Shown here: piece by piece, positions 9,265 through 21,605 of the stretch
Layout of the letters: each line of letters starts with the position of its first letter
How positions within the stretch are numbered: the stretch's first letter is position 1
Source: Buttiauxella izardii
Lineage (GTDB): Bacteria > Pseudomonadota > Gammaproteobacteria > Enterobacterales > Enterobacteriaceae
NCBI RefSeq assembly: GCF_003601925.1
Contig: NZ_QZWH01000018.1
Location: forward strand, 48,888-112,887
DNA length: 64,000 bases
Direction of reading: 5' to 3'
Program-made: the position numbers and the translations under genes
The notes under the pieces: generated by a model
Told to the model about the DNA's origin: nothing
Databases searched by the model: none
What the model saw: only the letters and a program-made list of their open reading frames with translations

Positions 9265-10197
9265 TTACAACAGAATTGTCGGGTTCCACGGAGTACCGAG
9301 GGCCGAACCTTGCGTTCCATGCTCAGTCAGATACTTGTCAATCGCCCCCATTCCGCTCCAGCGATTCTCACACCATAACGGTGCCAATAAGGTGGGACGC
9401 CGCGCATTGGCAGAAATGCGGTGGAAAACGACATCCAGCGGCGTATGGCGAATCATCTCTCCTGCAGTTGTCATATATTCATCCAGCTCAATGGCTTGCA
9501 AACGGCCCGCTTGCCAGCTTTTCGCCATCGTGCTGCCGCTGACGATATGTAACGGATGAAGTTTGAGGCCGTCCACGCCCGTCTCGACGACTTTCTCCAG
9601 TGTTTCCATGCAGTGTGATTGCTCTTCACCCGGCAGCCCGACAATCAAATGGCTGCAAACTTTCAGGCCTCGCGCACGGGCGCGACGAGTGGTTTCCTGG
9701 TAGCAGGCAAAATCATGCCCACGGTTGATGCGATGCAATGTTTTGTCATGAGCCGTTTGCAAGCCGAGCTCTAACCAGACTTCAAAACCTTTATCGTGAT
9801 ATTCGCTAAGCAAATCCAGCACGCTGTCCGGTACGCAATCCGGGCGCGTGCCAACGCATAAGCCGACAATGCTCGCCTGGCTGACCGCTTGTTGATACAT
9901 CGAACGCAATACCTGAACTTCCGCCCACGTGCTGGTGTACGCCTGGAAATAGGCCAGATAGTGTTGAGCACGGTTCACCAGTTGCGACTGGCGCTCAAGT
10001 TGCTCAGCAATAGAATGGTTTTGCTGTGTCTCGTCGGCAAATGACGCGACGTTGCAGAAAGTACAGCCGCCACGGCCAATCGTACCGTCGCGGTTAGGGC
10101 AGCTAAACCCGCCGTGCAGCGTGAGTTTATGGACTTTATGACCATGCCGACGCTGAAGATCGCCACCAAACATATTGACTAATTTTTGTAACTGCAT
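9265..10197 (-). CDS. yhcC: YhcC, radical SAM protein
   Basis: A 310-residue radical SAM protein of the YhcC family (TIGR01212 type). The iron-sulfur cysteines lie in CPNRDGTIGRGGCTFC (spacing C-x11-C-x2-C), with an HxxH-type region near HDKTLHRINRGH and a C-terminal part that reads LWCENRW. The reaction is not established as far as I know; a tRNA or metabolite target is possible. The gene is transcribed in the same direction as arcB, 61 bases upstream of it. The start is the ATG at 10195-10197. Confidence 0.93.
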   Translation of the reverse strand: MQLQKLVNMFGGDLQRRHGHKVHKLTLHGGFSCPNRDGTIGRGGCTFCNVASFADETQQNHSIAEQLERQSQLVNRAQHYLAYFQAYTSTWAEVQVLRSMYQQAVSQASIVGLCVGTRPDCVPDSVLDLLSEYHDKGFEVWLELGLQTAHDKTLHRINRGHDFACYQETTRRARARGLKVCSHLIVGLPGEEQSHCMETLEKVVETGVDGLKLHPLHIVSGSTMAKSWQAGRLQAIELDEYMTTAGEMIRHTPLDVVFHRISANARRPTLLAPLWCENRWSGMGAIDKYLTEHGTQGSALGTPWNPTILL

Positions 10198-10492
10198 AAT
10201 CTGATGGGCCGCCCTGTAAAAGGGACGTAGCCTGCCATTATCTGCCCAATTTAGCGATGACCTGGATCAATCGCTCTGGCGCAGCTTTATCTATTGAATA
10301 TAAATTCACAATTAGTGCAATTTTACGCATCGAAAAGATGATTACTTTTCCTTATGTCGACGCTCTATTTTTAAAGAATATGTGACCTTGTGAAAAACAG
10401 TGTCATACAACACGCCAAACCGCGTTGTTAGCATAAGATCCTGCCATTAACACCATTACCAGCATGGTCTGGAATTTTGCAGCCTCTCATTC

Positions 10493-10508
10493 AGTGAGAG
10501 AGATCACA
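10493..10508 (+). promoter_or_regulatory. CRP-like site upstream of gltB
   Basis: AGTGA-N6-TCACA, one mismatch to the CRP core TGTGA-N6-TCACA, centred about 155 bases upstream of the predicted gltB transcription start. CRP control of gltBDF is known in E. coli; binding here is inference. Confidence 0.45.
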
Positions 10509-10619
10509 TAACCCAGGGGATTCCCCTGCCGCTTAAATACGATAAAAATGATAATAAAATGTTTAATTTCATAATGTTAAATGTCATTTAGCACATAATC
10601 GTATAAATAAGAATGCCAT

Positions 10620-10648
10620 TTGACCTGTGTGCGCTTTCCCGATAACTT
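10620..10648 (+). promoter_or_regulatory. Probable sigma-70 promoter of gltBD
   Basis: -35 TTGACC (10620-10625), 17-base spacer, -10 TAACTT (10643-10648). Transcription would start near 10655, giving a leader of about 220 bases before the gltB ATG. The surrounding bases resemble the E. coli gltB promoter region as I remember it. Confidence 0.65.
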
Positions 10649-10672
10649 GGAAATCCGCTGGAAGCTTTCTGG

Positions 10673-10705
10673 ATGGGTTCTGTGCCCATCATATTTATGC
10701 AGTAA
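10673..10705 (+). CDS. Possible leader peptide ORF in the gltB mRNA (tentative)
   Basis: A 10-codon reading frame, MGSVPIIFMQ then TAA, in the predicted gltB leader. It has a moderate ribosome site (GGAAG) about nine bases upstream, and its first codons overlap an inverted repeat (GATGGG/CCCATC, 10672-10690). This is the only positional evidence; short frames of this size are expected by chance, so I rank it as tentative. If translated it could couple ribosome position to folding of the leader. Confidence 0.15.
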   Translation: MGSVPIIFMQ

Positions 10706-10877
10706 TTAAGATTCCCTCTAAAGCAAGTCCTCAATACTTGTGCAATCGGATGCGTTAGACAAAAAGAGGGCGACACGCGAGGTAAGCGTAGAAACGCAAA
10801 CCCCGTCGCCATGCCCTTGCTGCGTCTGGACGCAATCGGTATCGGGAATCACGTAGAGCCTGGGGAGGTTCACTGAT

Positions 10878-13800
10878 ATGTTGTACGATAAATCCCTTGA
10901 GAAGGATAACTGTGGTTTCGGCCTGATCGCCCACATAGAAGGCGAACCTAGCCACAAGGTAGTGCGTACTGCTATTCACGCACTGGCCCGAATGCAACAC
11001 CGTGGAGCAATCCTCGCCGATGGTAAAACCGGTGACGGTTGTGGCCTGCTGTTGCAAAAGCCCGATCGTTTCTTCCGAATCGTTGCGGAAGAACGTGGCT
11101 GGCGTTTGGCAAAAAATTATGCCGTCGGCATGATTTTCTTAAATAAAGACGACGCGCTGGCTAAAGCAAGCCGCCGCATCGTTGAAGAAGAGTTGCAGAA
11201 CGAGACCCTGTCGATTGTGGGCTGGCGCGAAGTGCCAACCAATGAAGACGTACTCGGTGAAATCGCCCTCTCCTCAAAGCCTCGCATCGAACAAATTTTT
11301 GTTAATGCCCCGGCTGGCTGGCGTCCACGTGATATGGAACGTCGCCTGTTTATCGCCCGTCGTCGCATTGAGAAACGTATTCAGGACAAAGACTTCTACG
11401 TTTGCAGTCTTTCCAACCTGGTCAACATCTATAAAGGTCTGTGTATGCCGGCAGATTTGCCGCGCTTTTACCTGGACCTGGCGGATTTACGCCTGGAATC
11501 AGCAATTTGCCTGTTCCACCAGCGTTTCTCCACCAACACCGTGCCGCGCTGGCCGCTGGCTCAGCCGTTCCGCTATCTGGCACACAACGGTGAAATCAAC
11601 ACCATCACCGGTAACCGTCAGTGGGCGCGAGCGCGTACTTATAAATTCCAGACCCCGCTAATCCCTGACTTGCATGATGCCGCGCCATTCGTTAACGAAA
11701 CCGGTTCCGACTCAAGCTCGATGGATAACATGCTCGAGCTGCTGTTGGCAGGCGGCATGGATATCGTTCGTGCGATGCGTTTGCTGGTTCCGCCAGCCTG
11801 GCAGAACAACCCGAACATGGACCCGGAACTGCGCGCCTTCTTCGACTTTAACTCCATGCACATGGAGCCGTGGGATGGCCCGGCCGGTATCGTCATGTCC
11901 GATGGTCGCTATGCAGCCTGTAACCTGGACCGTAACGGTCTGCGTCCGGCACGCTACGTCATCACTAAAGACAAGCTGATCACCTGCGCTTCTGAAGTTG
12001 GGATCTGGGATTACCAGCCTGATGAAGTGGTTGAGAAAGGCCGCGTTGGCCCAGGCGAGTTGATGGTTATCGACACGCGTATTGGCCGCATTTTGCATTC
12101 CGCTGAAACGGATGCCGACCTGAAAAGCCGCCACCCGTATAAAGAGTGGATGGAAAACAACGTTCGTCGCCTGGTGCCGTTTGAAGATTTGCCAGACGAA
12201 GAAGTGGGCTCTCGCGAACTGGATGACGACACGCTCGCCAGTTTCCAGAAGCAGTTCAACTACAGCGTCGAAGAACTGGATTCAGTGATTCGTGTGCTGG
12301 GTGAGAATGGCCAGGAAGCGGTCGGTTCAATGGGTGACGATACCCCATTTGCCGTGCTTTCAAGCCAGCCACGTATTATTTACGACTACTTCCGCCAGCA
12401 GTTTGCGCAGGTGACAAACCCGCCAATCGATCCGCTGCGTGAAGCCCACGTGATGTCACTTGCCACCAGCATTGGCCGTGAAATGAACGTCTTCTGTGAA
12501 GCAGAAGGCCAGGCGCACCGCCTGAGCTTCAAATCACCAATTCTGTTGTGGTCTGATTTCCAGCAGTTGACCACGCTCGAAGAAGAGCATTATCGCGCCG
12601 ATACGCTGGACATCACTTACGATGCCTCCGCTCATTCGCTGCATGAAACCGTTAATGCGCTGTGCGATGAAGCTGAACGCATGGTTCGCAACGGCACAGT
12701 TCTGCTGGTGCTGTCTGACCGTAACATTGCTAAAGACCGCCTGCCAGTTCCTGCACCAATGGCTGTGGGTGCGATTCAGACTCGCCTGGTTGAGAAAAAC
12801 CTGCGCTGCGACGCCAACATCATCGTTGAAACGGCAAGTGCGCGTGACCCGCATCACTTCGCCGTGCTGCTTGGTTTTGGCGCAACGGCAATCTATCCAT
12901 ACCTCGCCTACGAAACGCTGGCGAAACTGGTGGATACCGGCGCGATTGAAAAATCTTACCGTACCGTGATGCAGAACTACCGCAACGGCATCAACAAAGG
13001 CCTGTACAAGATCATGTCCAAAATGGGCATCTCGACTATCGCCTCTTATCGTTGCTCGAAACTGTTTGAAGCGGTCGGCCTGCATAAAGAAGTTTCTGAG
13101 CTGTGCTTCCAGGGCGTTGTCAGCCGCATCGGTGGCGCAGGCTTTAACGACTTCCAGCAAGATTTGCTGAACCTGTCTAAGCGCGCATGGTTAGCTCGCA
13201 AGCCGCTTGATCAAGGTGGTCAGCTGAAATACGTCCACGGTGGCGAATATCACGCTTACAACCCTGACGTGGTTCAGACGCTGCAAAAAGCGGTAAACAG
13301 CGGCGAGTACAAAGATTATCAAGAGTACGCGAAGCTGGTGAACGAGCGCCCGGTGGCAACACTGCGCGATATGCTCGCACTCGATCCGCAAGGCGAAACC
13401 GTTCGTATTGAAGACGTTGAGCCAGCCACTGAACTGTACAAACGCTTTGATACCGCGGCGATGTCTATCGGTGCGTTAAGCCCGGAAGCGCACGAATCTT
13501 TGGCTGAAGCGATGAACAGCATCGGCGGCAATTCCAACTCCGGTGAAGGCGGTGAAGACCCTGCACGTTACGGCACCAACAGAGTGTCTCGTATCAAACA
13601 GGTCGCTTCGGGTCGCTTTGGTGTGACTCCGGCTTATCTGGTTAACGCTGATGTTATCCAGATTAAAGTCGCACAGGGTGCAAAACCGGGTGAAGGCGGT
13701 CAGTTACCGGGTGATAAAGTCACACCGTATATCGCCAAGCTGCGTTATTCCGTGCCTGGCGTTACGCTAATTTCACCTCCGCCGCACCACGATATCTATT

Positions 13801-15335
13801 CTATCGAAGACCTGGCGCAGCTGATTTTCGACCTTAAGCAGGTCAACCCGAAAGCGATGATTTCCGTCAAACTGGTTTCCGAACCGGGCGTTGGCACTAT
13901 CGCGACCGGTGTGGCGAAAGCTTATGCCGACCTGATTACTATCGCCGGTTATGACGGTGGTACAGGCGCAAGCCCGCTGTCTTCTGTGAAATACGCTGGC
14001 TGCCCGTGGGAACTGGGCCTGGTGGAAACACAACAGGCGCTGGTGGCTAACGGTCTGCGTCATAAAATCCGTCTGCAAGTGGATGGCGGCCTGAAAACTG
14101 GCCTCGACATCATCAAAGCTGCGATTCTGGGCGCTGAAAGCTTTGGCTTCGGCACTGGCCCAATGGTGGCGCTGGGTTGTAAATACCTGCGTATTTGCCA
14201 CCTGAACAACTGCGCAACGGGTGTGGCAACTCAGGACGAAAAACTGCGTAAGAACCACTATCACGGCCTGCCGTTCAAAGTGACTAACTACTTTGAATTC
14301 ATCGCTCGTGAAACCCGTGAGTTGATGGCGCAGTTAGGCGTGAAGCGCCTGGTAGACCTGATTGGCCGTACTGACCTGCTCAAAGAGCTGGACGGTTTCA
14401 CTGCCAAACAGCAAAACCTGGACTTGTCTAACTTACTGAAAACAGCCGAACCGATGCCGGGCAAAGCGGTGTTCTGCACCGAAACTAACCCGCCATTTGA
14501 TAAAGGCGACCTTAACGCCCAACTGCTCGCTCAGGCGAAGCAATATGTGGACGACAAGCAGAGCAAAACGTTCTGGTTTGATATCCGCAACACTGACCGT
14601 TCAGTGGGTGCAACGTTGTCCGGTTATATCGCACAGCACAACGGCGACCAGGGTCTGGCAGCCGATCCGATTAAAGCGCACTTCAGCGGTACTGCTGGAC
14701 AGAGCTTCGGTGTGTGGAATGCGGGTGGCGTTGAACTGCACCTGACCGGCGATGCCAACGATTACGTCGGCAAAGGCATGGCGGGCGGTTTGATTTCCCT
14801 GCGTCCTCCGGTTGGTTCAGCCTTCCGCAGCCACGAAGCGACCATCATCGGTAACACCTGTTTGTACGGTGCAACTGGCGGCAAGCTTTATGCCGCAGGC
14901 CGTGCGGGCGAGCGTTTCGCGGTGCGTAACTCCGGTGCTATCACCGTGGTAGAAGGCATTGGCGATAACGGTTGTGAATACATGACTGGCGGCATCGTCT
15001 GCATTATCGGCAAAACGGGTGTGAACTTCGGTGCAGGTATGACCGGTGGTTTCGCCTACGTGCTCGATGAAGACGGCGATTTCCGTAAACGCGTTAACCC
15101 TGAGCTGGTTGAACTGCTCAACGTTGATGAGCTGGCGATTCACGAAGAACACCTGCGCGGTATGATTACCGAGCACGTGCAACTGACGGGTTCCCAGCGC
15201 GGCGAAGAGATTCTGGCTAACTGGCCGGTATTTGCATCGAAATTCACGTTGGTTAAACCGAAGTCCAGTGATGTCAAAGCATTGTTGGGTCACCGTAGTC
15301 GTTCCGCAGCCGAGCTGCGGGTGCAGGCGCAGTAA
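10878..15335 (+). CDS. gltB: GltB, glutamate synthase large subunit
   Basis: The NADPH-GOGAT alpha subunit: it hydrolyses glutamine and transfers ammonia through a tunnel to 2-oxoglutarate to form glutamate. The start ATG at 10878 follows GGGGAGG and encodes an 11-residue propeptide before the catalytic N-terminal Cys12 ([15 protein letters not shown]). The class II amidotransferase domain covers about residues 12-430, then a central domain, the FMN-binding synthase domain (about 830-1200) and the C-terminal beta-helix (GXXGXXXG repeats). The 3Fe-4S cysteines appear as C-x5-C-x4-C in [16 protein letters not shown]. The length is 1485 residues. It is co-transcribed with gltD, which begins 9 bases later. 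Confidence 0.99.
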   Translation: MLYDKSLEKDNCGFGLIAHIEGEPSHKVVRTAIHALARMQHRGAILADGKTGDGCGLLLQKPDRFFRIVAEERGWRLAKNYAVGMIFLNKDDALAKASRRIVEEELQNETLSIVGWREVPTNEDVLGEIALSSKPRIEQIFVNAPAGWRPRDMERRLFIARRRIEKRIQDKDFYVCSLSNLVNIYKGLCMPADLPRFYLDLADLRLESAICLFHQRFSTNTVPRWPLAQPFRYLAHNGEINTITGNRQWARARTYKFQTPLIPDLHDAAPFVNETGSDSSSMDNMLELLLAGGMDIVRAMRLLVPPAWQNNPNMDPELRAFFDFNSMHMEPWDGPAGIVMSDGRYAACNLDRNGLRPARYVITKDKLITCASEVGIWDYQPDEVVEKGRVGPGELMVIDTRIGRILHSAETDADLKSRHPYKEWMENNVRRLVPFEDLPDEEVGSRELDDDTLASFQKQFNYSVEELDSVIRVLGENGQEAVGSMGDDTPFAVLSSQPRIIYDYFRQQFAQVTNPPIDPLREAHVMSLATSIGREMNVFCEAEGQAHRLSFKSPILLWSDFQQLTTLEEEHYRADTLDITYDASAHSLHETVNALCDEAERMVRNGTVLLVLSDRNIAKDRLPVPAPMAVGAIQTRLVEKNLRCDANIIVETASARDPHHFAVLLGFGATAIYPYLAYETLAKLVDTGAIEKSYRTVMQNYRNGINKGLYKIMSKMGISTIASYRCSKLFEAVGLHKEVSELCFQGVVSRIGGAGFNDFQQDLLNLSKRAWLARKPLDQGGQLKYVHGGEYHAYNPDVVQTLQKAVNSGEYKDYQEYAKLVNERPVATLRDMLALDPQGETVRIEDVEPATELYKRFDTAAMSIGALSPEAHESLAEAMNSIGGNSNSGEGGEDPARYGTNRVSRIKQVASGRFGVTPAYLVNADVIQIKVAQGAKPGEGGQLPGDKVTPYIAKLRYSVPGVTLISPPPHHDIYSIEDLAQLIFDLKQVNPKAMISVKLVSEPGVGTIATGVAKAYADLITIAGYDGGTGASPLSSVKYAGCPWELGLVETQQALVANGLRHKIRLQVDGGLKTGLDIIKAAILGAESFGFGTGPMVALGCKYLRICHLNNCATGVATQDEKLRKNHYHGLPFKVTNYFEFIARETRELMAQLGVKRLVDLIGRTDLLKELDGFTAKQQNLDLSNLLKTAEPMPGKAVFCTETNPPFDKGDLNAQLLAQAKQYVDDKQSKTFWFDIRNTDRSVGATLSGYIAQHNGDQGLAADPIKAHFSGTAGQSFGVWNAGGVELHLTGDANDYVGKGMAGGLISLRPPVGSAFRSHEATIIGNTCLYGATGGKLYAAGRAGERFAVRNSGAITVVEGIGDNGCEYMTGGIVCIIGKTGVNFGAGMTGGFAYVLDEDGDFRKRVNPELVELLNVDELAIHEEHLRGMITEHVQLTGSQRGEEILANWPVFASKFTLVKPKSSDVKALLGHRSRSAAELRVQAQ

Positions 15336-16763
<1,428 letters not shown>

Positions 16764-16780
16764 CGGACTGAAATGCTAAA

Positions 16781-16814
16781 AAGCCCGGTGAGTTTAAACT
16801 CCCCGGGCTTTTTT
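16781..16814. terminator. Bidirectional terminator between gltD and nanT
   Basis: Inverted repeat AGCCCGG-T-GAGTTT / AAACTC-C-CCGGGCT flanked by AAAA on the left and TTTTTT on the right. It can end gltD on the plus strand and nanT on the minus strand. Confidence 0.9.
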
Positions 16815-16833
16815 ATGTTTATAACTGACGACT

Positions 16834-18327
16834 CTATTTCACCGCTTTTTGCATCACCTGGCTCTTAGCAGACCCCATCTTAACCGCACCGCTAAATGGT
16901 TTACCGTCAATGGCATCATGCGTACGTATCGCTCCCGGATGAATCCAGCGCTGAACGCGGGATGGCATATCCAGACCAATCAGCAAAATAACGACAAAGG
17001 TCAGGCTGAAAGAGAGCGATGCTAGCGCGGTCCCTAAATCAAGACGTTGAGCGATAGTCGCGCCAATGACCGGAGCGAGAGCGCCACCCAATGCACCAAC
17101 GTTATAGGTAAAACCAAGCCCTGCGGCACGCTGTTCAGTATCGAAGTATCCGCCAATCAGTTTTGGCAGAATCCCGGAAATCCCCTGCCCCAACATTTGC
17201 TGGAAGAACAACAGGAAACCCAGCACCCAGATATTTCCACCGCCGATCGCAAACACCGGAATGATCAGTAATTGAGAAACCAGCAGGCTACAAACATAGG
17301 CTTTGCGCGTACCTAACCAGTCGCCGAGGAAACCGCCCACACAGCAACCGACCGCCGCACCAAAGCCGCTAAAGAACAGCATATGGGCAACCATTTTAGG
17401 GTCGTAAGCCAATTCAGTTTTCAGGTAAGTTGGCAACAGCGCCTGGATTGGCCAGGAATAAAGGAAAGCGAAGAACACGACGACCATCAGCGTAACGCCC
17501 GTCGGCCAGCGTTTGCCACTGCTTTGAACCATGAAACTGATGAAGACCGCAGCGCAAATTAAACCTAATACTGCGATGAGTACCGCATTACCCAAATTGC
17601 CCGCAAAACAGAAGTACAGCGCCGTGGCGACGACGATCGTCAGGCCGATATTGATAAAACGGTGTTCACCACGATAAAGAATATCCACCATTGTTTTGGT
17701 TGGTTTTTTATCGGCGAACTTCTGTTCCCAGTCTTCCGCTTCGGGGATATTTTTACGCAGCCAGAGCGCGAAAATAATCGGTAAAATGCCGATGAAAAAC
17801 AGCGCACGCCAACCCCATTCTGGGACCACGACGCTGTACACCTGAGCCGCAATCACTGCCCCGACAGAAAAACCTGAGATCAGAAAACCACTCGCTTTAT
17901 TGCGCAGTTGCTTAGGCCAGCTTTCGATGACATAAGTGGCGCTGGAACCGTATTCACCTGCCATTCCCATGCCAATTAGCAATCGTGCCAGGAACATGGT
18001 GGTAAAACCGGGGGCGAAACCACACGCCAGTGTACCGACTGAGAACAGAACGATACTGGTGATCATGGCGAGTTTGCGGCCATACCGATCGCCCATTGCA
18101 CCTAACACCAGCCCACCAAACCAGCGCGAGATAAACGCGGCGGAAATTAAGCTCGCAGCCTGCACCGTTGTCAGGCCAAATTCACTTTGAATTTCAGTCA
18201 GTACTAACGCTATCAGGACAAAATCAAAACCATCCAGCAAGTAGCCAATCCAGGCGGCTGAAAATGCTTTCCATTGCGGCTTAGTCAGATGGCGATACCA
18301 CGGGATCTGTTGGGCAGTGTTATTCAT
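16834..18327 (-). CDS. nanT: NanT, sialic acid:H+ symporter
   Basis: Major facilitator permease for N-acetylneuraminate. It has 497 residues and closely follows E. coli NanT from WYRHL to the C-terminal [21 protein letters not shown], with the MFS signature [10 protein letters not shown] between helices 2 and 3 and the extra central helices that set NanT apart from 12-helix sugar porters. It lies 90 bases downstream of nanA. No nanE or nanK follows; the gene abuts the gltD terminator, so the cluster here is only nanA-nanT plus nanR. Confidence 0.97.
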   Translation of the reverse strand: MNNTAQQIPWYRHLTKPQWKAFSAAWIGYLLDGFDFVLIALVLTEIQSEFGLTTVQAASLISAAFISRWFGGLVLGAMGDRYGRKLAMITSIVLFSVGTLACGFAPGFTTMFLARLLIGMGMAGEYGSSATYVIESWPKQLRNKASGFLISGFSVGAVIAAQVYSVVVPEWGWRALFFIGILPIIFALWLRKNIPEAEDWEQKFADKKPTKTMVDILYRGEHRFINIGLTIVVATALYFCFAGNLGNAVLIAVLGLICAAVFISFMVQSSGKRWPTGVTLMVVVFFAFLYSWPIQALLPTYLKTELAYDPKMVAHMLFFSGFGAAVGCCVGGFLGDWLGTRKAYVCSLLVSQLLIIPVFAIGGGNIWVLGFLLFFQQMLGQGISGILPKLIGGYFDTEQRAAGLGFTYNVGALGGALAPVIGATIAQRLDLGTALASLSFSLTFVVILLIGLDMPSRVQRWIHPGAIRTHDAIDGKPFSGAVKMGSAKSQVMQKAVK

Positions 18328-18417
18328 AAAGCACTCCCGGTGCGAGTTCGTGAAAACTCGCCCTTTGGTTAGGTCTGATTAGACATGGTTTACGGCACCA
18401 TGGTTTGTATAGGCTTT
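18328..18417 (-). other. nanA-nanT intercistronic region with two dyads
   Basis: The gap contains GCGAGTT..AACTCGC (18341-18360 area) and a near-perfect dyad ACCATGG..CCATGGT (about 18385-18408). No T-run follows either. They may set the relative stability of nanA and nanT mRNA segments; this is inference. Confidence 0.4.
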
Positions 18418-19317
18418 TCAGAGCGCGGCGCGTTCTTTCTGAAGCTGTGCGGCTAAGGCTTTAAGCTCAGGCAAATATTGCTCTTCAACTGGCGCAAAGG
18501 GTTTGCGGCAAAGTGGAACAGCCAGCACATCCATGTAATGTAAAATGGTTTTCAGGCCGCGGAACACGCCAACTTTAATCAGCAAATCGATGACCTTATT
18601 GCATTCACTTTGCAGCTGGCTGGCACGTTGCGTATTGCCTTCTTGCACGGCTTGTTTGATTGCCATATAACGCCAGCCCATCACGTTGTACGTACTGCCA
18701 ATGCCACCATCAGCTCCCGCTAACAAACCTGAAGCGAAGATCTCGTCATAACCGTTATAAAGCACAAGATCCGGATGCGCGCGACGGATCTGCTCCATCT
18801 GGTAAAGATCGCCGGAGGTTTGTTTTAGCGCGCCGACGCCCGGTAAGTTGATCAACGTATCAATCTGCTCAAGCGAGAGTTTCACACCACTGAGTGCAGG
18901 AATGTTGTAAACCACCATTGGCAAGCCGCCAGACGAATCAATCACCGCACGGTAATGATCACAATGCTCATTGAAGCTGAACGGATAGTAAAATGGCGTA
19001 ACGGCGGAGACGGCGTCGAACCCATAACGATGCGCGGCACTTGCCAGCGTCTGGCTCTCATGAGTGCTGATGCTGCCCACATGTGCAATTAACGTCACCT
19101 TCCCTTTAGCTTCTTCAGCGACAATTTCCAGAACCTGCTCACGCTCCTGCACACTCTGCAAAAATGCTTCGCCCGTTGAGCCACCGACATAAAGACCCTC
19201 GATACCCTGTTCAATATTGAAACGAACCAGACGGCGCAAACTGTCGGTGTCGATCTGCTGCTGCTGATTAAATGGAGTTAACAGTGCGGGCATGACTCCG
19301 CGAAGATTCTGTTTCAT
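18418..19317 (-). CDS. nanA: NanA, N-acetylneuraminate lyase
   Basis: Cleaves sialic acid to N-acetylmannosamine and pyruvate. It is a TIM-barrel class I aldolase of the DapA family with 299 residues. The Schiff-base lysine is Lys165 in GALKQTSGD, the catalytic tyrosine Tyr137 in VVYNIPA, and the substrate loop GGSTGEAF at 45-52. The sequence follows E. coli NanA rather than DapA (for example [21 protein letters not shown]). It is first in the operon, under the NanR operator at 19355-19377. Confidence 0.98.
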   Translation of the reverse strand: MKQNLRGVMPALLTPFNQQQQIDTDSLRRLVRFNIEQGIEGLYVGGSTGEAFLQSVQEREQVLEIVAEEAKGKVTLIAHVGSISTHESQTLASAAHRYGFDAVSAVTPFYYPFSFNEHCDHYRAVIDSSGGLPMVVYNIPALSGVKLSLEQIDTLINLPGVGALKQTSGDLYQMEQIRRAHPDLVLYNGYDEIFASGLLAGADGGIGSTYNVMGWRYMAIKQAVQEGNTQRASQLQSECNKVIDLLIKVGVFRGLKTILHYMDVLAVPLCRKPFAPVEEQYLPELKALAAQLQKERAAL

Positions 19318-19354
19318 AAACGCCTCTTTGTGGTCTGGTTTCTAAATATAACGA

Positions 19355-19377
19355 TATACCTTTATACCTGTTATACC
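19355..19377 (-). promoter_or_regulatory. NanR operator, three GGTATA repeats
   Basis: On the minus strand three direct copies of GGTATA start at 19377, 19368 and 19360, spaced 9 and 8 bases, the same arrangement as the E. coli nanA operator. NanR dimers bind these repeats and N-acetylneuraminate releases them. The site lies 38-60 bases upstream of nanA and probably overlaps its promoter. Confidence 0.93.
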
Positions 19378-19497
19378 AGATCAAAAAACAAACACCACAT
19401 CACTAAGAAGTCAGAATGCGATCTGGCTCATATGAATTTATGATGGTTGATCGGGCATTACCCAGGAAGGCGCGAGAAGGATCTCAGAAAATGCAGG

Positions 19498-20280
19498 TTA
19501 CTTTTTCGTTGGACGCTTGCGTGGTTCGGAGTAATAGGAGGCGAATACACTTTTCAGATGGGCCTTTAATGCCGCATCAGCCGCATCAGGATCGCGAGCC
19601 TGAATAGCATTGTAAATTTCAATATGCTGCTGATAACTCACATTATTGTGCGCATGCAAAACATCCTGCGCAACCGTTGGGCGGGCGGCAATTAACCAAT
19701 CAAGCAAGGCAACGTGCACAGCCATAAAGATTGGGTTATCAGGGATCTCAGCCAGTTCACGGTGGAATTCGATATCGGATCGAATAAACAGGTCGTTATC
19801 ATCCAGCGTCTGGCTGTTCATTTCCAGCGCTTTACCAAGACGGGCGATTTGCTCATCGGTAGCAAATTCAGCAGCGTAGCGAACCAGGCTGGATTCAAAA
19901 AACAGTCGCAGTTGCTCAAAATGAGCAATACCACCAGGGCGGGAGAGAAAATCCTTCGCCACGCCAGATAACTCGCCAATAATCGTATCGGCGGAAGGGC
20001 GTGATACGCGAGCGCGCTCGCCATTACTGATTTGCACCAAACCTTTTCGTTTCAGGGCCGCCAGGGCTTCGCGTACCGAAGGGCGTCCAACATTGAAAAA
20101 TGCCATCAATTCACGTTCGGAGGGTAACTGCTCGCCTTCGGCAAACTCACGTCTGCGAATCATCTGCTCAAGTTCTTCTTCCACCATCTCCGAAAGCTTT
20201 TTACGTGCAAGCGGACGACGGCGCATCGTATGCCCGATGGTTTCAGTCGTCTCTGGGGGTTGCTCGTCAAATGTGCTCAT
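19498..20280 (-). CDS. nanR: NanR, GntR-family repressor of sialic acid genes
   Basis: FCD-subfamily GntR regulator, 260 residues. The winged helix-turn-helix covers about residues 30-100 ([18 protein letters not shown], then [19 protein letters not shown]), and the C-terminal FCD domain binds the effector (metal-binding His/Asp residues in [12 protein letters not shown] and ARDPDAAD regions). In E. coli it represses nanATEK, yjhATS and nanCMS. Its operator with three repeats is present upstream of nanA. The gene is separated from nanA by 180 bases and is transcribed in the same direction, probably from its own promoter. Confidence 0.97.
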   Translation of the reverse strand: MSTFDEQPPETTETIGHTMRRRPLARKKLSEMVEEELEQMIRRREFAEGEQLPSERELMAFFNVGRPSVREALAALKRKGLVQISNGERARVSRPSADTIIGELSGVAKDFLSRPGGIAHFEQLRLFFESSLVRYAAEFATDEQIARLGKALEMNSQTLDDNDLFIRSDIEFHRELAEIPDNPIFMAVHVALLDWLIAARPTVAQDVLHAHNNVSYQQHIEIYNAIQARDPDAADAALKAHLKSVFASYYSEPRKRPTKK

Positions 20281-20391
20281 AGCGTCAGAATCATGCCGTT
20301 TTATGGAAGAAGCATCGCAAATAATATCGTCGAATCATAACACAGCAAATCCTGGCTGACGTAAAGATGAGCCAGCAGGTTAATTAAGACA

Positions 20392-20418
20392 AGAAAAAGC
20401 CAGTCCTGAGACTGGCTT
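20392..20418 (-). terminator. Terminator of sspAB
   Basis: Minus-strand stem GCCAGT-CTCAGG-ACTGGC followed by CTTTTTC, 40 bases after the sspB stop. Confidence 0.85.
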
Positions 20419-20462
20419 CGATTTGCTTTTTTACCGGCAAGCTACGCGATTATTTGTGTGAA

Positions 20463-20960
20463 TTATTTCACTACGCGCAGCGCAGGACGACCACCACGTG
20501 GAGGGGGTTCATCGTCCGGATCGTTGTCATCTTCGTCGTGATCGGGGCGTGAGCCATCAATCACTTGCATGACCATTTCTGGTTCAGACGACAACGGCTC
20601 GTTATCATTATGACTTTCACCTTCTTCGTCATAACTGGCTTCCGGCTCGAACATCGTACCAGCACCATTTTCACGAGCATAAATAGCCAGAACCGCGGCC
20701 ATAGGAACAAATACCTGGCGAGGCACACCACCGAAGCGCGCATTAAAACGCACATCGCCATTGGCCAACTCCAGGTTTCCTACTGCACGTGGTGCAATGT
20801 TCAGCACAATTTGCCCATCGCGCGCATATTCCATCGGAACATGTACGCCAGGCAATGTCACATCCACCACCAGATGCGGAGTGAGCTGGTTATCCAATAG
20901 CCACTCGTAAAAAGCACGGAGCAGATAAGGACGACGTGGTGACAATTGTGACGTATCCAT
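20463..20960 (-). CDS. sspB: SspB, ClpXP specificity adaptor
   Basis: SspB binds the ssrA tag and RseA fragments and tethers them to ClpX for degradation. It has 165 residues. The folded domain (about 1-112) is followed by an acidic flexible linker (many Asp/Glu, HDEDDNDPDDEPP) and the ClpX-binding tail GGRPALRVVK, which is intact. The ATG at 20958-20960 is preferred to an adjacent upstream TTG. It starts three bases after the sspA stop, so translation is coupled. Confidence 0.97.
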   Translation of the reverse strand: MDTSQLSPRRPYLLRAFYEWLLDNQLTPHLVVDVTLPGVHVPMEYARDGQIVLNIAPRAVGNLELANGDVRFNARFGGVPRQVFVPMAAVLAIYARENGAGTMFEPEASYDEEGESHNDNEPLSSEPEMVMQVIDGSRPDHDEDDNDPDDEPPPRGGRPALRVVK

Positions 20961-20963
20961 CAA

Positions 20964-21605
20964 TTAGCCCCGAGTTTGCAGACGCATTTCACGCTCAGGT
21001 TCGGTCAGAGAAGCGAGGAATGAATCACGCTCGAATACGCGAGTCATATAGCCTTTCATCTCTTTAGAACCTGCGCCTGTCAGCTCAATACCCATCTGCG
21101 GCAAACGCCACAGCAATGGCGCCAGGTAGCAATCTACCAGGCTGAACTCATCACTCAGGAAGAAAGGTTTCTGAGTAAATACAGGTGCGATAGCCAGCAA
21201 TTCTTCACGTAATTGCTTGCGAGCAGCATCAGCTTCTTGAGCAGAACCGTTCATCACGATGTGCATCAGGGAGTACCAGTCTTTCTGGATACGATGCATG
21301 TACAGGCGACTTTCACCACGTGCAACCGGGTAAACCGGCATCAGTGGTGGGTGCGGGAAACGCTCATCAAGATATTCCATGATGATGCGGGATTCCCACA
21401 GGGTAAGTTCGCGGTCAACCAGGGTCGGTACGCTGTGATTTGGGTTGAGGTCAATCAGATCCTGAGGCAGGTTATCCGTTTCCACATGCTCAATTTCAAC
21501 GCTAACACCTTTTTCAGCCAGCACGATACGTACCTGGTGGCTATAGATGTCAGTAGGACCGGAAAACAGCGTCATCACCGAACGTTTGTTGGCAGCGACA
21601 GCCAT
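20964..21605 (-). CDS. sspA: SspA, stringent starvation protein A
   Basis: RNA polymerase-associated protein with a glutathione-S-transferase fold but no GST activity; it helps bacteria survive starvation and acid by lowering H-NS. It has 213 residues starting at MAVAANKRSV (ATG 21605, after GGAGG). The surface pocket motif PHPP (in DERFPHPPLMP) needed for function in E. coli is conserved. An in-frame start four codons upstream is less likely given the position of GGAGG. Confidence 0.97.
   Translation of the reverse strand: MAVAANKRSVMTLFSGPTDIYSHQVRIVLAEKGVSVEIEHVETDNLPQDLIDLNPNHSVPTLVDRELTLWESRIIMEYLDERFPHPPLMPVYPVARGESRLYMHRIQKDWYSLMHIVMNGSAQEADAARKQLREELLAIAPVFTQKPFFLSDEFSLVDCYLAPLLWRLPQMGIELTGAGSKEMKGYMTRVFERDSFLASLTEPEREMRLQTRG

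Larger units (their letters stand above)
10198..10877. other. 680-base intergenic region upstream of gltB
   Basis: No protein-coding gene is supported here apart from a possible 10-codon leader ORF (10673-10705). The AT-rich part (about 10290-10610) between the yhcC and gltB starts contains a CRP-like site (10493-10508) and leads to a good sigma-70 promoter (10620-10648). A leader of about 220 bases follows. In E. coli the corresponding region binds Lrp, IHF and CRP; I could not assign Lrp sites by eye. Confidence 0.7.

Noticed and set aside
12534..13160. 208-codon open frame antisense to gltB, and other long antisense frames in gltB and gltD
   Set aside because: All are fully within essential coding sequence; translations are rich in His, Gln, Arg and Val as expected for shadows of the true frame.
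18660..18851. 63-codon plus-strand frame within nanA
   Set aside because: Contained in nanA on the other strand, no ribosome site, no recognised similarity.
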